A DNA stretch of 64,000 nt from Brachypodius melanocephalos (lineage: Eukaryota; Chordata; Aves; Passeriformes; Pycnonotidae). The number at the start of each line of letters is the position of its first letter. The first letter of the stretch is position 1. A program made the position numbers and the translations under genes. Below are positions 49,838 through 62,799 of this stretch, piece by piece. A model generated the notes under the pieces. The model worked only from the letters and a program-made list of their open reading frames with translations, ran no database searches and was not told where the DNA came from. Where the stretch lies: the NCBI GenBank assembly GCA_013398615.1, contig VZSR01001479.1, forward strand, positions 9,678,564 to 9,742,563, given 5' to 3'.

Positions 49838-51824
49838 CTTGCCGTGGTTTAGTTAATTGGCTCAGGCATGTGCAAGCACACTTATTTAGCTTCCTCCTAG
49901 GTCTCCAAGTGCAGCAGTTGTAGTGTTGTAAGCACTGCCATGAACTGCTGCTGTGTAGCTCTGTGTTACCCCAATTTCTCCCTTTTATCTCCTAAATCAA
50001 TTGCTGCAGGAGTAGCACCCTGAGTTCAGAGTTTTTAGAGTGGTGAAATAGCCTGTTCTGACAAATTGTATCAAGCTTTGAAAACAAAATGGCATAACCA
50101 AGCAGAGATGATTTTGTTCTTACTTTCAGGAAGAATGAGAACAATGCCTTAAGAAACCTAGGCTCCCTGCTCCTGGGATCCATTTCCATGAGAGTGTCTG
50201 CTCATCCCTCTGATGTAATGTGTTAACAGGAACATTGATCCCTCTAAGCATATGCCTCTCATCCTTGTTGACAAATGCACACCAATAGATGCTGTGGGTG
50301 ATGCATCATTATGTAATTGTGCTTGTGGTGCAGACATTGAACCTCCTGTGACATTACAGATCCTGTATTAAAGACAGAAGCAGCTTTATCCTAAGTATTA
50401 TTGCTGATGTGAACAGACCCAAACACAAGCAGATGCACTGCTACTACATGCAATGTTAGGCAACTGTGACATTAATAATTTTCAGTTTTAAAACTGTGTC
50501 TTGTTTAACATGTTCATAGAGAAAAACCAAATATTTGGGTTCTAAAGATTTTGTAGGTTAACATCTGTGGTGTATAGAGTTGGTGTGAGAGAACTGTAAG
50601 ATGTAAATTAAAAAACATATTTTGACCTTGACTACTCAGACTTTGATTATTCAACCCTTCCAGTTATTATAAAAGGGGTCAGGTCCTCTTATGTCTACTA
50701 ATTAAAATTAAAAGCCAAATTGATCCAAATTTGTCTGAAGCCTTAAAACAAATTTAGTATACCAGCAGAGTGCAAGAGATTAAAAATGTGTGAAGGGGGG
50801 AGGGAGAAGAAAATGAATGTCCCAATTAATCAGAATGCTATTGATTTTGACACTGAAATGTTGGAGGCCATTTCAATATTTTAAGCAACACATGAAGCCT
50901 TGTGGTCATTCTACTGGACTGCATTGGAAAAGCACTGGAAGTCATTCCCCTCTGGCCTACCAAGTCATTTTGCCTCCCTGTGCTTTTGTGTTCTCCACTG
51001 AATAGCACTGACACAAACCTTCTGCCCCCCCAAACCAAAGCTAGCTATTTTCTGCCTGCACAATATGCTGAATTAGCTTGTGGTGGGATCAAAGAGACAC
51101 CAGATTCGGTAATTCTGTCTAAAATGAAATTGCAGAGGTTAGGTAATGGGTCAGCATTTTTGTCTGGATGTGACCAACATGACTTTCACCTCAGAAACAC
51201 AGGACTAACAACTCCATTTCAAATTAGGTTTAAATTGGGGCCCTGCATCTTGTGGTATGTCTTCTAAGCTTCCTCTTTTCTTCTGGATGTCCCATGCAGC
51301 CACAAACTGTGTCCTCAGATCATCTAATCACAGAGACCTTATCTGCAGTCAAAATTACAATTGATTTTACTTTGATTATCCCTCCAGTACACCAGCACTA
51401 TTCAAACAATGAATATTAGAGGACATTGCTATTTTTCACAGGCAGTTGAATCACAGACAGCAGCAATCTTCATCTGAATTTTTCATTAAAAAATGAAGGC
51501 TTTCATGGGACTGACTAAGCTGTCTGTGTGAGCCACCAGGAGACAGGATTGATGGATATCACAGGGACTGTGCAAAGTCAGTGATCTGAAGCACTGAGAA
51601 GCACAGAGCTCATGGTCACACTCTCACTGAAGATACTGAGTTAAAGCTGTCAGTTTACAGCTGTGCAGGCCAGCAAGTCTTAAACAGAAGAATTCAGAGT
51701 CAGGTCTTGTTAATTAGGAGTCACATAATTATATAGTATGTTTTTCCTTTAAAGCCATTAGGGAAGATCTTTTGGAAAAGAACTGTATTTTCTGGACTGA
51801 ATAAGAACAGATACAGGCTCCTCA

Positions 51825-51874
51825 TCCAATCCAATCCAATCCAATCCAATCCAATCCAATCCAATCCAATCCAA
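51825..51874 (+). repeat. (TCCAA)10 microsatellite
   Basis: Ten perfect tandem copies of TCCAA, 50 bases, with no interruptions. Likely length-polymorphic. Confidence 0.98.
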
Positions 51875-54515
51875 GTTGAGTCATATCCACGTAGTTGCAA
51901 TATAGTTGGTGTCCTTACAGCTGTCAGCTTTCCTGGGTGCTCCTGTTAGCTTAGGTAAAACCATACTCAAATAAAAAGCTGAGCTAACCTATGACCTTGC
52001 TAGTGCTGTAAGCACAAATGCATGACACTGTAACTCTCCTAACAGAGTAAGATGTATTAAAATAACCATTTGGACTCTCTGCAGTTAGCCAGGCCAAAGA
52101 AAAGGCTGCTGCTCCTCCTATTACCTACACATCTTTCATCAGCCTGTGATTTAATGGAATACTGATCTTAAGGCCAAAAAACTAAATTCAATTGCAAAAA
52201 GGAAAGCTTTAGAATTAGGCTCAAAACTTCCTATTTTCAAGGCATTAGAAATGTAGTTTATCCATATGTGACATTTTCCCTTATGAAATTTCAGACAAAA
52301 TTACAGTCCCTATTCACTCCATCATACTAGTAATTTTCAATAAAATATGCTATAAGAATTATCCCCAAACCAAGAGGTTTGAAAATCTATAATGATTACA
52401 TGAAGATATATTAAGATTGTTAAATGCTTATCTAGAACATGAAAAAGGATTTAACCCTGTTGTGACAACATAGGGAAATTATCTTTAAAACATGAAAATG
52501 CCCTAAGCTAATTGTATTTCTCTTTTTTTCCATAAAATAGAGGGTTGTCTGGGAGTCTTGCTACTTCCATCCCAGATATGAGGGGTGGGAGTAACATCCC
52601 CAGCTTCCTAAAAGGAAAATTCATTGGTCGATTCATCTATTGTTACTCTGCCTTGCAGATTTCAGGCCTATTGGCCATCCTCAGCTTCATTTCAATCCTG
52701 CAAGTGTGATCCTAAGAGGGCTTTTTACTGAAAAAAACGATAGCTACACAGAGAGCAGACTCCCCAGCTTAAGGACCCCCCTGTGAGAGAAAAAGTGTTC
52801 AGAATACAGTCATTTTATTTAACCTGGTCAGCTGGTCAGTCTGTGATGGCTGTGGTGACTGCAGTGTGTGCTCTCCATACCCAGTGGGCATTGCAGGGAA
52901 CATGGAGCAGAGCTGCTATTAAGGGAGGAGGAAGCACAGTTCAGGAGGCAAAGAACTCAAATCTGTAGGAATCCAGCATTCCCTGTCTATGTCACTCATA
53001 GAACAGCTTGAGAGGATTTATCTTCTACACTTCTTTGAGGAATAATTATTGGCTTATGCAATAAATTACTACAGGACACATGTATGAGAATATTAATAAT
53101 GAAAGCATCTTGCTCCTCTATGCTGTAGCTCACCAAAAGATCAAAATCTTGATCATTACCTGTTTCCTGAGAAGTTGGTAGCAGAGTTCATTTCATTCCA
53201 GAGAAGCAGAAGTGACACACGGGCTGTGCCTGCCTTGCCTATGGCTACACAGGAAACCAACAGGGAGGGTTTCAGAAAAAAACAAACCACCCAATTTTTA
53301 TCAGCAGTATGTGGGACAACTGATGTTCCTGTTGTCTGTGTTTAAAGTGAAGGAAGGACTTACTTGACTGTGTTCTGTTTGAATCTAATGAGGTATTTGC
53401 TACCTGGAAGTGGTAAACATTGTTTCTTAGATTAGACCAAGTAGGTGGTGTTGTTATCCTTGTAAAAGTTACACTTACAGAACTCTCCTGAAACCATCTT
53501 GTTTCCTGAAGCTTTCCAAGTACCATACTGATAAAAATCATAAAACAGATTGTTAAACATGATATCTTTGTATGATAGTTGCTGTGATACAAGGCCAGTT
53601 ACTAAAATAAGCCTACACCAGCTATTCAGAGTGAAGTCAGAGTTGAGGCTCCTATTGACTTGAATGGAGCTGAGACTTCATGTTAATACCTTAGTAGAAC
53701 ATTAAGTTCTGATTTTACAAATTCAGCTGGTGAGACATTAAAAGTTAAGGAAATTTCTTTCATCAGTTAGATAGGAACCTGTCCTTGCTTGCAATGCCTG
53801 TCCTCACACATCTTGGCATTTTTGCCACATTTGGGTTTCTTCAGCAACCAGCTCCAGCATCTGTCTTTAGCCTGGCTCTCCACAGGAAGGGCACAAACTC
53901 ATTATGTCCAGCAGGTTGGGATCAAGGAGAGGCCATGTCCGAGTCACTGGCAGTGAGCCTGGAGCAGCTCTGTACCATGCTTCCTGTGGGTAAGTGCTGC
54001 AGGCTGGGGGGAATGCAGCTCTCTGCTGAGCAGCGATATCCAGCATGGCAGGCCCACAAGGCAGGTTGAAATCACATTTAATTTCAGAAATGGGAAGAGA
54101 AGTCCACGGGGAGTCAAGTGGTTTTGAGTGCAGTATAAAGACTGCTGTTCAGTTTTCTTCACCCTATGCCATTCATTATTTCAGGACTTTGCCCTCATTC
54201 TCAGTTACAATGTGGGTATTAATACATCAAATCATTACAGATAGGGAGAGGATCCACTCTGATATTGTGTAGTGATTGTAACCTCTTGTATCTGTTTTTA
54301 TAATTATATTGGCCTCAGTGCTATTCATCCTGCACTGATACCTGTGTTAGAAAGAAAGAAACTGCACATATTTTAAATTTAACCTGCACAATTTTTTCTA
54401 GTCATGTACACAGAATGCATCCTTCCACCGCCAGTTTCTTTTGGGCATTTAAATTAGAAAGAGAGCCGGAAAGAAAATAATAAGCATTTTTGCCTAAGAT
54501 ATTCTACGATTTTAG

Positions 54516-54577
54516 CAAGGTGTTGGACCACACGAGCTCCAAAAATCCATTCCAACCAAAATTAGATTATGATTCTA
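54516..54577 (+). mobile_element. Short CR1 3'-end scrap
   Basis: 'aaggtgttggaccacacgag' then 'ctcc', 'tccattccaacc' and 'ttatgattcta' follows the CR1 terminus order (gttggact...gatctcc...cttccaacc...gattcta). It is decayed. Confidence 0.6.
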
Positions 54578-55912
54578 GGCCTGACTTCTGTTTAGAAGGA
54601 ATTGCTCCTTCCCATGGACCTGTGTGTGTTATTTACTTTGAAGCCCCTTGGTGATGGGGCTGTTTTGTACCTCCAAGCTACAGCTGCTGTATCCAAAGAA
54701 ACCAAGTCCAAAGTTGCTGCTGTGCCTGGACAGCAGGGTATATGTGTGTGCATTGTGTATGGGGTTGTCTGCTCCTCAGAGATCCCTTGTAACACCAAAA
54801 TTTGGGGGGGAATGTGGGGTATGTGTGAAATGAGGACAGGATGACAATGTTCATAGCAGAAATACCTCACAGTAATAGTTGTCAACTCCATTACTGTCAA
54901 ATTAATTCTGAATTGTTGCCCATCATACACTGCTTAGCTTGAGGGAAGTGAAATGGTGGCTTTGCCTCCGTGGCAGAAATGAGAGTAGCTCAGCCCTCTG
55001 AGGAGCCTTGCAGACTGGCAAAGGAAATGTCAAATATCATTCGGTCAGAGAGTGTTTTTAAAGTCCTCCATGGAATAGTCCTTGCTCTATACACTTTATC
55101 TCCACTAGATATTTGAAACAGAGGGAGCTCTTCATTTAGGAAGATTCAGCTTTCAGACAAAGTAGGAGATGTTTGAAATTGAGGCTACATTTGGACTGAG
55201 ACAATGTAATTTGATGTTACAGACCAAATCTGCACCTCCAAGCAGCTAAACTTCTGACTTGAGAGCAGCAAAGAACAGTCGATGGAACAACAGACTGAAA
55301 TTCAGCACAGCAGGCTCAGTTTCTGGATCAACAATTAACCTGGCATGTGACACCAGGCAGGTCCATGGCATTATCAGCACTCATCCTCTAATCTGGCACA
55401 GTGAGAATCAGTGCAGCAGACCTAATCCAAACCAACTATCTCAATATTTGTACTCTTAGGCAATATCTCAACATGTTTACACACTCTGGTCAGTGAGATT
55501 GCATGACAATGAGTGTTAAGGACCTGAATAAATGAAAGATTGTCTATTTAGATGCCTAGTTAGAATTTAAATCCCCAAGAAGTTTGTTTCTACCTTTGTA
55601 GTGTGCGGTACTGTGTCTAGAGAAAGGAAAAGATAAGGACAGGCTGAAAACAACGGAAACTGATCCTTCAGTGGGCCTGAATAATTCCCTGGATGCTTTT
55701 CTGTCAAGTTTCTGGTTCATTTAATTTTTTTCCTTCCCTCACAAGAAAAGATCTATATGAGCTTTTCTTGAATCTCTAGGCTTACCAAACTGAAATTTTG
55801 TGGAAACACATTGAAGGAGACACTGGAAAGGTGCAGTGCAATTCTGTCTCTGTGAGCCATGTAGAGATCTTCAGAAAGAAGCTGAGGGTGCTGAGGGAGT
55901 TGAATGTGATGG

Positions 55913-55950
55913 TCTTGTCTAGAAGGTGTGACCTTCTTGTCTAGAAGGTG
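55913..55950 (+). repeat. 16-bp direct repeat, 22-bp period
   Basis: 'tcttgtctagaaggtg' is found at 55913-55928 and again at 55935-55950, with 'tgacct' between. Confidence 0.95.
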
Positions 55951-56877
55951 AGAGCTTCCAGATCTGTACATTAATACCAGAACTATCTGAGATGTATAGA
56001 GTGTGAGATAATGACAAGACCTTCTGATCTGTAATGTTACTGATGAAAACTCTACTGGTACTGAGAAAATTAAATGTTTATGAATCATATACTTGGGGTG
56101 ATCACACAAAATCAGGATTATTCTCTGAGGTCAAGCAACTGCTGTTGTCACTTAGGGCTTCACAGATTAATGGTTGTTCTCCATCTTGCAAAGTGATCTT
56201 AAAATTGCAGTCAAAAAGGAACTTAGAAATTACAACGACAGTCTGCACTAATTTCTCTGTTTGTGTACAAGTATTTTGCTATCCATGCATTCTGTGTGCC
56301 AGGCTAACAACAGTGCAAGATCCCGGCAGGTGCTGATGAGAAAACAGGTGTAACTGGTGGGGTAATCTCAAGGAGAGAACAACTCCTGTTGCAAACTCCT
56401 CTGGCAAGGACTTTACAGACTCGACAGGTTTTGCCCTCTCCCTTGCTTTCTTCTCTGGGCTCACAGCGGTGGCCGTGTGGCTCCCTGTGGCCAGAGGGAG
56501 AATTGCTTTTCCTGAGCAATCCCAGTGAAGATTTTATTTGCGGGGTCACTTTGACATAATTCTAGGAGGTGGCATTGTAACTTTTGACTTTTAAATGCTT
56601 CACTCTTATCCATATAAAGCTTTGGAGCATGACTAATTAATACAATAATCACCTCTTGCAGAGAACACATTAACTCCCTGAACTCTCAGGATCAGAGAGA
56701 ATGCTGGAAGTCGCTGAGAAATTGAATTAGCAAATTCTCAGGATGGCAGCCAGTAAGGAACTTCATGCACTCATGTATGCTGAGGGATGAGCACCGTGCC
56801 CCAGGGACCCAGGCAAAGCTGCTGTCTTCACTAGGATTATACCATGTGGGTACTTCCCTGAGGACAAAAGGGAATGA

Positions 56878-56900
56878 GCTCTGGAGAGCTCTGGAGAGCT
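56878..56900 (+). repeat. 10-bp tandem repeat, 2.3 copies
   Basis: Two perfect copies of 'gctctggaga' plus a partial 'gct'. Confidence 0.9.
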
Positions 56901-57860
56901 TTGTATTTATTCAAACTAATATTCTGTGAATCAAATGATCCAATTAACTAAACATGCATTTGACCACAAAAATGTTATGTTATTTTTAGCTGGCATTGCA
57001 AACCTACATCAGGGTTGCATCTTTTTCTCACTGAAACTCTGCATCTATTTTGTACAAAATTCCCCTATTTCTTCCACTTTAATTCATCAGTGATCTGCAC
57101 GACTGCTCTTGAATTTTGATTCTCAGAGCCTGTTATGTCTCTTCATCCTTTTAATGACGAGATAAGCTTCTAACAGAAAGATAGACAGAAGTAATCAAGG
57201 TGTTTGAAATGAGTTTTACCCAACAATACAAGTAATGTTTTCTTTCTGTTTTTAAGTAGAATAAAGAGGGCAATTACAGATCAATGTGATCCATAAAATT
57301 CATTCCAATCTGGATTTTTATTACAGGTTTTCAGGCTTCAAGGTAAATTCGAGATGACACTGCAGTCACCAAGATGGAAGCAAAAGTCTCAGATTCTGAG
57401 CCTCAGCCCCTCCAAAACTGAACGAGGTATCTAATGAAATTCAATTTCACATTCAGAAAGAGCAGTTCTCCATGGCTTTAAGCATTTGTTTGTCACATAC
57501 CACAATAACTGTTATGACCCTAATTTTGCAGACTTGGGGACTGTGGACCGCCTGAAGTGTCAGCAGCCATTACCCTAAACTGTCTCGTGTATACTGTAGC
57601 TACTCACAGTATATCACCCTATTGTGTAGCATCACTGACACGTTCTGTTCCTTTCTCTCTTTCCAGAAGGATGGTAGCAATCTGGAAGAAAAAACCCCAT
57701 AATCAAAAGCTGCACAGATGGCTGTGTAACAGCTGATAGGTAGCTGCAGTTGCTGATGAGTATTTTGGAGGTGGCAGACAGCAAGGGCAATGTTACTGCG
57801 AGCATTTAAAGGGACACTACCAGGCCATTAAATAATCCTGATAAAAGAAATACTTGTCAA

Positions 57861-57916
57861 TTCCTTCCTTCCTTCCTTCCCTCCTTCCTTCCTTCCTTCC
57901 CTCCTTCCCTTCTTCC
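57861..57916 (+). repeat. TTCC-rich polypyrimidine microsatellite
   Basis: A (TTCC)n array with CTCC interruptions, about 56 bases of pure pyrimidine. Confidence 0.97.
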
Positions 57917-59367
57917 TCTCCTGTTTTGCAGAAGCTTTCAGAAATTATTACCCTGGAAATAGAAATGTCCTAAGTGTCTTGCAAAAGCTTTTTGCTGCTT
58001 CCCACTCTGAATAAGCTGCAGTGCGTTGTAAGAGCCTGGATTGTGACAATAACCACAGACCCCATCAAGTCATCTTCTGACGGACTGCCATTCATGTATC
58101 ACTGCAAGCTGCAGAAAGGGCCCACTGTGTAGTCTGTTTGGCACAGGAAGGAGATCTGTGTTGTCCTTTAGGAAAAGCCCTGGCAAGCACCATGAGACCA
58201 AAACCATCAGCAAGTGGCTGTTCATACCCCAGAGTGCTGCTGGCTCAAGGCACAGTCAGCCAGACCAGAAGTGCTTTTCATGTTTCCCAGCCATCCTTAG
58301 CAGTGGGTTTGGAATGTGATGTAACAATCAGATATGATTCTGACATAATTCTCTCTCAAACATTTAGCCCTGAATGACAAGGACTGGTGTTGGTTTAGGC
58401 TTGTCCTCACTCAAAATTCAGAGTCACTCTTGATGCATTTAGCCCCTTTAGGCAGTCCTGCTCATTTTATAGGTGTCCTTGCTTTGTCTGAGGGTCCACT
58501 CTGTGCACAGACAAGTGAAGCATAGCCATAACCTGTAATTGAGTTCTGTTCCTATTGGGCATTTTCCTTCAGCACTCTGAGGTGCCTCTAATTTCTGACA
58601 ATGTCATCCAGCCTTTCCAGGAAAGCCTGAAAAAAGATAGCCAAAAATACAGAACTACTCTCTGTTGCAGTGACTCTTTTACCCACTACAGGCTGTCACA
58701 GAACTGAGGGCAAATAATCCAACTGACAGGTAATTCCCCTGTAAAATCCTGAGTAGAGATCTTCCACATAGCAGGTTCTCCCTCTGGTCCCAGATATTTC
58801 CAGGTAGCTTTTGACATTTTCTGTTGCTGGATTTGCTGAGTGCCAGAATAACTCCCCTTCGAACATGACAGGAACAGCTTCAGTGACCTGGAAAATCATG
58901 ATCTGTTTCTTCTCTTCCACTTGGAAGATTAGCCTTGAACTTCCTGTGCTGCCACCAGCAGCTGAGTTCCAGTTTGGCACATTGTGAGAGGCACCCTGAG
59001 CCACCATGCTGTGACCTTAGTGCTGAGCCTGCCTGGTGCCTGTGGCTACACAGAAACTGCAGAAGTTCCCCCATCTCTGATCATAGGTGTCCTTAGCTTG
59101 CTCATTGAAGCACTCTGAGCCTGATTTCCCAGTCCCAGCCTCACACCTCTCCTCTGCAGTGAGGGTAATGTGCGTCTAGTCACCACATCAGTGTGGGCTC
59201 TGAGGGGATAAATCAGGCAGTTGCTACAGGATGGCATTCAGGATCATGGGTGAAATATAGAAAAGGCAAATACACTGTGAGTATTGGAGAGTCCTTCAGG
59301 AAAGGGCTGTGCTAGATTTAAGAAACAGCCTAAATTACTCCCACTAAAGGCAAATAAATTTTTGGTT

Positions 59368-59397
59368 TATATATATATATGTATATGTATGTATATA
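59368..59397 (+). repeat. (TA)n/(TG) microsatellite
   Basis: 'tatatatatatat' followed by 'gtatatgtatgtatat'. Confidence 0.95.
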
Positions 59398-60490
59398 CTT
59401 TTGGGGTTGAAATTCCCTTCTCAAAGTATTTCTATATGAACAAAATGTGAAGCAAAGGACAAGCTTTCATAACCATATTGGCTGTACCAGTCCTGAAATT
59501 GCTGGCTCCCTGCTTTCTCTGTTAACCTGAATGTATTGTGTCTGTCTTTTCCATAATGAGTTCCACTCAGAAGCTGGTGCTGCCTAGGCAAGAGGTCACA
59601 TTGATGTCCTTGAGTGTCTTCCTGGAAGCCTCCTACAGAAATAAAGCTTAAAAGCTGTGAGAAAAAAAGAGGGTAGCCACCTTGCTCTTTAAACACTTAT
59701 GTCTAACCACAGTGTTTGCTGGTTGTTTCAAATCAGGACAGCTGAAAATATTTAAACATATACAAGCATGAAGGCAAAATTTGATAAGTGTAAATGTTCT
59801 AGAGGCATAGATGAGCCCTGCCTTACAGAAGGGATGTGATGAGGCAGTGAGTTCCTTGAAGTGTTATATGCAGCCAAGTTATTTCCCTTCTGCTATTTCC
59901 ATTAATGACAGTGTGCCTACAAGCCTCACTGCCCACCTCTTGCTTGCTTATAAAGTTTAAGCCAGAATGAAACATGCTGCCATCTGTCTTAACTTTATGA
60001 ATACAAGATTTCACCCTAATATATATCTATATATCTGCTAATATAGATACAACTTTGGTTAAAGTTTATCTTTCAAAAAGGAACATTGTCCTGATTAGTA
60101 AACATAAAAAAATCAGAGAATGTCCACTCACATTAGTTGTCTGCTCCTACATTTACTTGCTCAACTAAAAATCTGATTTCATCCTCTAAAAATCAGTTCA
60201 TGTTGCACCTTTCTCCATTAGTTTAAAGAGTTTGTAAGTACCAGGCATTTTCTCCACATGAAAGCACTTACTCACTGTAATCAGCTTACTGTAATATCAG
60301 TAGAACTGATTTCAGTTTCATTTGAGAATAAAATGGAATTTATCAATCACCACAGATTGATAAAACATGTAGTTCAGGAAGCAGTGGAGCTAATGAAGTT
60401 CATATTCCTGAGGATTTATATCTCATAGTTAAATTCTCTGGTGTTTCAAGAGCACACAATAATCAAAAGTTTTCCCAGCATTGAACCCAT

Positions 60491-60513
60491 CCACCATCAT
60501 CATCACCATCATC
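60491..60513 (+). repeat. Short (ATC/ACC)n repeat
   Basis: 'ccaccatcatcatcaccatc' followed by 'atcc' forms a short imperfect triplet repeat. Confidence 0.85.
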
Positions 60514-61760
60514 CATGTGAACCCTCTGGTATAATAATATAGTTGAGTGCTTTGGGATGTTTCTTCCCTCTCTGCTTAGTTATTTTCTTGGAATTTGTAG
60601 GAGGGCAAGAGACATACAGACGGAGTGAAATATATAGGCCGATATGATCAGTTAAGATGTATTTCCATAGGGAACCAAACAAAAAGACCCCTCAAACATT
60701 TAATGCAAAGAAAACACCAGCTATTAAACCTTTGCAGTAGAAATTACCACTCCAGATGCTTCTATTTGAACTGTCTTGTTTTCAAAACCTTTTTTTGTTA
60801 TTGTCATCAGGAAACCCACATACCAAGATCCTCACTAAGGCTATGGGTGTTACACTTGTATGGCAGCCCCGAAATTCAAATATTCCCTGTTGAAAATCAG
60901 CAGCCAGTTTCTTTTAATTTGAACTTTGGGACAACAGGGAGTTCTGCACTATATGGTACTAGAATATTTGCATTCTGCAAAAGATTTCTGTCTCCTCATC
61001 CTCTGCTAAAACCACATGGCCTTTTTTCTCTAATGTTCAGTTGCATCAGATATAACTGATATTCTTGGCTTAAGAGTTTATTCATTCCTCAAAGCAAAGG
61101 ATTGTTGTGAGGTTTCTGTTGTTTTTACAATGAGCTATAGGATATCATGTGCTTGCATTGTCAGGAGTACCAACAGTGTCAGGTGTCTCCTGTTAAAACA
61201 CTGCAACAACTGTTTATGGATCTTTCTCCAAGGAAAATACTGTCTCCACCCCATCTATCTCACACACTGGTCACCTTTAACATTGCAAAATCTGACCATG
61301 TACTATGGCCAGTGCCCAATTAAATGAGGCATTGCAATTTGAGATAAGTCTGGTATGAAAACCCATTCCTTCAGTATCTGCTACCAAAAACCACATCCGA
61401 AACAGGTATTCTACTTGTAATAGATAAGCACCATTTTCTTTTCTCCTTTTGCTACTAAGCAAGCAAAATGTAGAACTGATGAGGACTAAACTCTGTTGTT
61501 GTCCAAACAGTATAGGAATAGGGGTCACACCGTGTCTCTGCTGGCAGTTGCTTTTTTAAAAATATATGACCAGTTTTTGGGCTGAGAGATGGCAGTCATC
61601 CTGTGTGAAGAGAAATGCCTTTCATTTGATGCTTTCTTCTGGTGTGTACAGGTAACACATGTTGTGAGACATTTTTTGTTCTGTTCACAGCATCCTTCAT
61701 TGACAGCAGTGGGTGTGGAACTTTGAAAGTTAGATTACAGATACAACTACAGGGAATGAA

Positions 61761-62799
61761 CTAAACCATGGTCTTTATAAGCAACAGGTGGTGGCTAGCT
61801 ATTTCTATTTCTGCTGACAAATCTTCATGCCTCATTACATGTAGAAGGTAGACTTGACCATTATAGATCATCAGAGCATTTCCCTTAAAGACAGGAATTT
61901 CCAGTTGCTCTCCAATAGGACTAAGAGATGAAAGTGTTAACATATTCTTATAATCCTTATTGTTGGTATTGGTGAGTGACTTCAATATTTCTGAAACAAC
62001 ACTGCTAGATGAATTTACAATAAGAGGAGAGGATCTTGCTGTCTTTCCGTCTGGCTCTTCTTGTGCAGCCTCGTTCACTGGGGTTATTTGGGAACATTTC
62101 TCACCTTCAGTTACATCAGAATTAGAGCAATGTCTTGTTAAGTTTGGGCTGCTTTGTATCGAGGATTTTGGAAAATTGTGCCAAAAGGAGCTGGAACTCT
62201 CTTCCATTGTCATTTCATGGCCATACATAAATTACAGATTGTGTTTCTGTAGCTTGCCTTACTTCAGAGATACTTCTTGCTGCGTCTAATAGTAGTTGCT
62301 GTAGTTTAGATGGGAAAAAGGATAACGGTATTGATGTGACCTGGGCTTGGTGTGGTATTTCTAGATCAGGCTTTAAAATTTGTGCCTGAGGTTCTTCAGT
62401 AACTTGAGGAGGATTAGAGATTTCACAAATGGATGCTTTGTCCTCTTGGTTAGCATTAATTAGTGAGAAGCCTCATTGCAGAAAGTCCTTTCCAGCTGAG
62501 GTTTCATTGCTCTGAGCATTAAAATCTGCTGAGAACCTTCCTCTGTCACCAGAGGTCATGCCCCTATTTTCCAGCATGTTGAAGTCTTCCTTACTGCTCA
62601 TTTGGTGATCCTCTGGCATCAGAGCATATGTAGAACTGGTACCCATGTCCAAAAAAGATACTTGCAGCCTGGACTTAAACTGGCAGGGAGTTTCTACTTG
62701 CTTCAGCAGGAATTTACCCAATTGTGCAAGCTGCTGGTGGACAGGGCCTATTTTGTTTAGATGTAGCATTCCCTCATATAAGAAGATAGAATCTTCTTA
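61761..62799 (-). pseudogene. LRIF1: LRIF1-related degraded coding sequence
   Basis: Read on the minus strand, an open frame runs from about 62796 to 62476, meets TGA at 62475-62473, continues coding-like in the same frame to about 62229, and is then picked up in another frame from 62228 to the stop at 61763-61761. The translation resembles the N-terminal half of LRIF1, a nuclear protein that binds HP1 and SMCHD1 on silent chromatin. Matching stretches in order are IGPVHQQLAQL (IGSDGKNLLQL in human, from memory), EIPHQAQVTSIPLSFFPSKL, ETQSVIYV (PTVIYV), KCSQITPV, VVSEILKSL (VASKILKTF) and GNALMIYNGQVYLL (DNALVMFNGKVYLL). The last is the strongest. The C-terminal half of LRIF1 is not seen. One stop, one frameshift and an early end point to a relic; sequencing errors in a diverged functional copy are less likely. 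A possible acceptor AG sits at 62797-62796. No poly(A) tail was found to show retroposition. Confidence 0.62.

Larger units (their letters stand above)
49838..61760. other. Intergenic sequence, no gene recognised
   Basis: No exon with a recognisable product. It contains (TCCAA)10, the TTCC-rich array, the TA/TG array, a CR1 scrap (54516-54577) and AT-rich blocks such as 50640-50890. Exons of the gene expected on this side in mammals (NEK2) were not recognised. Confidence 0.7.
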
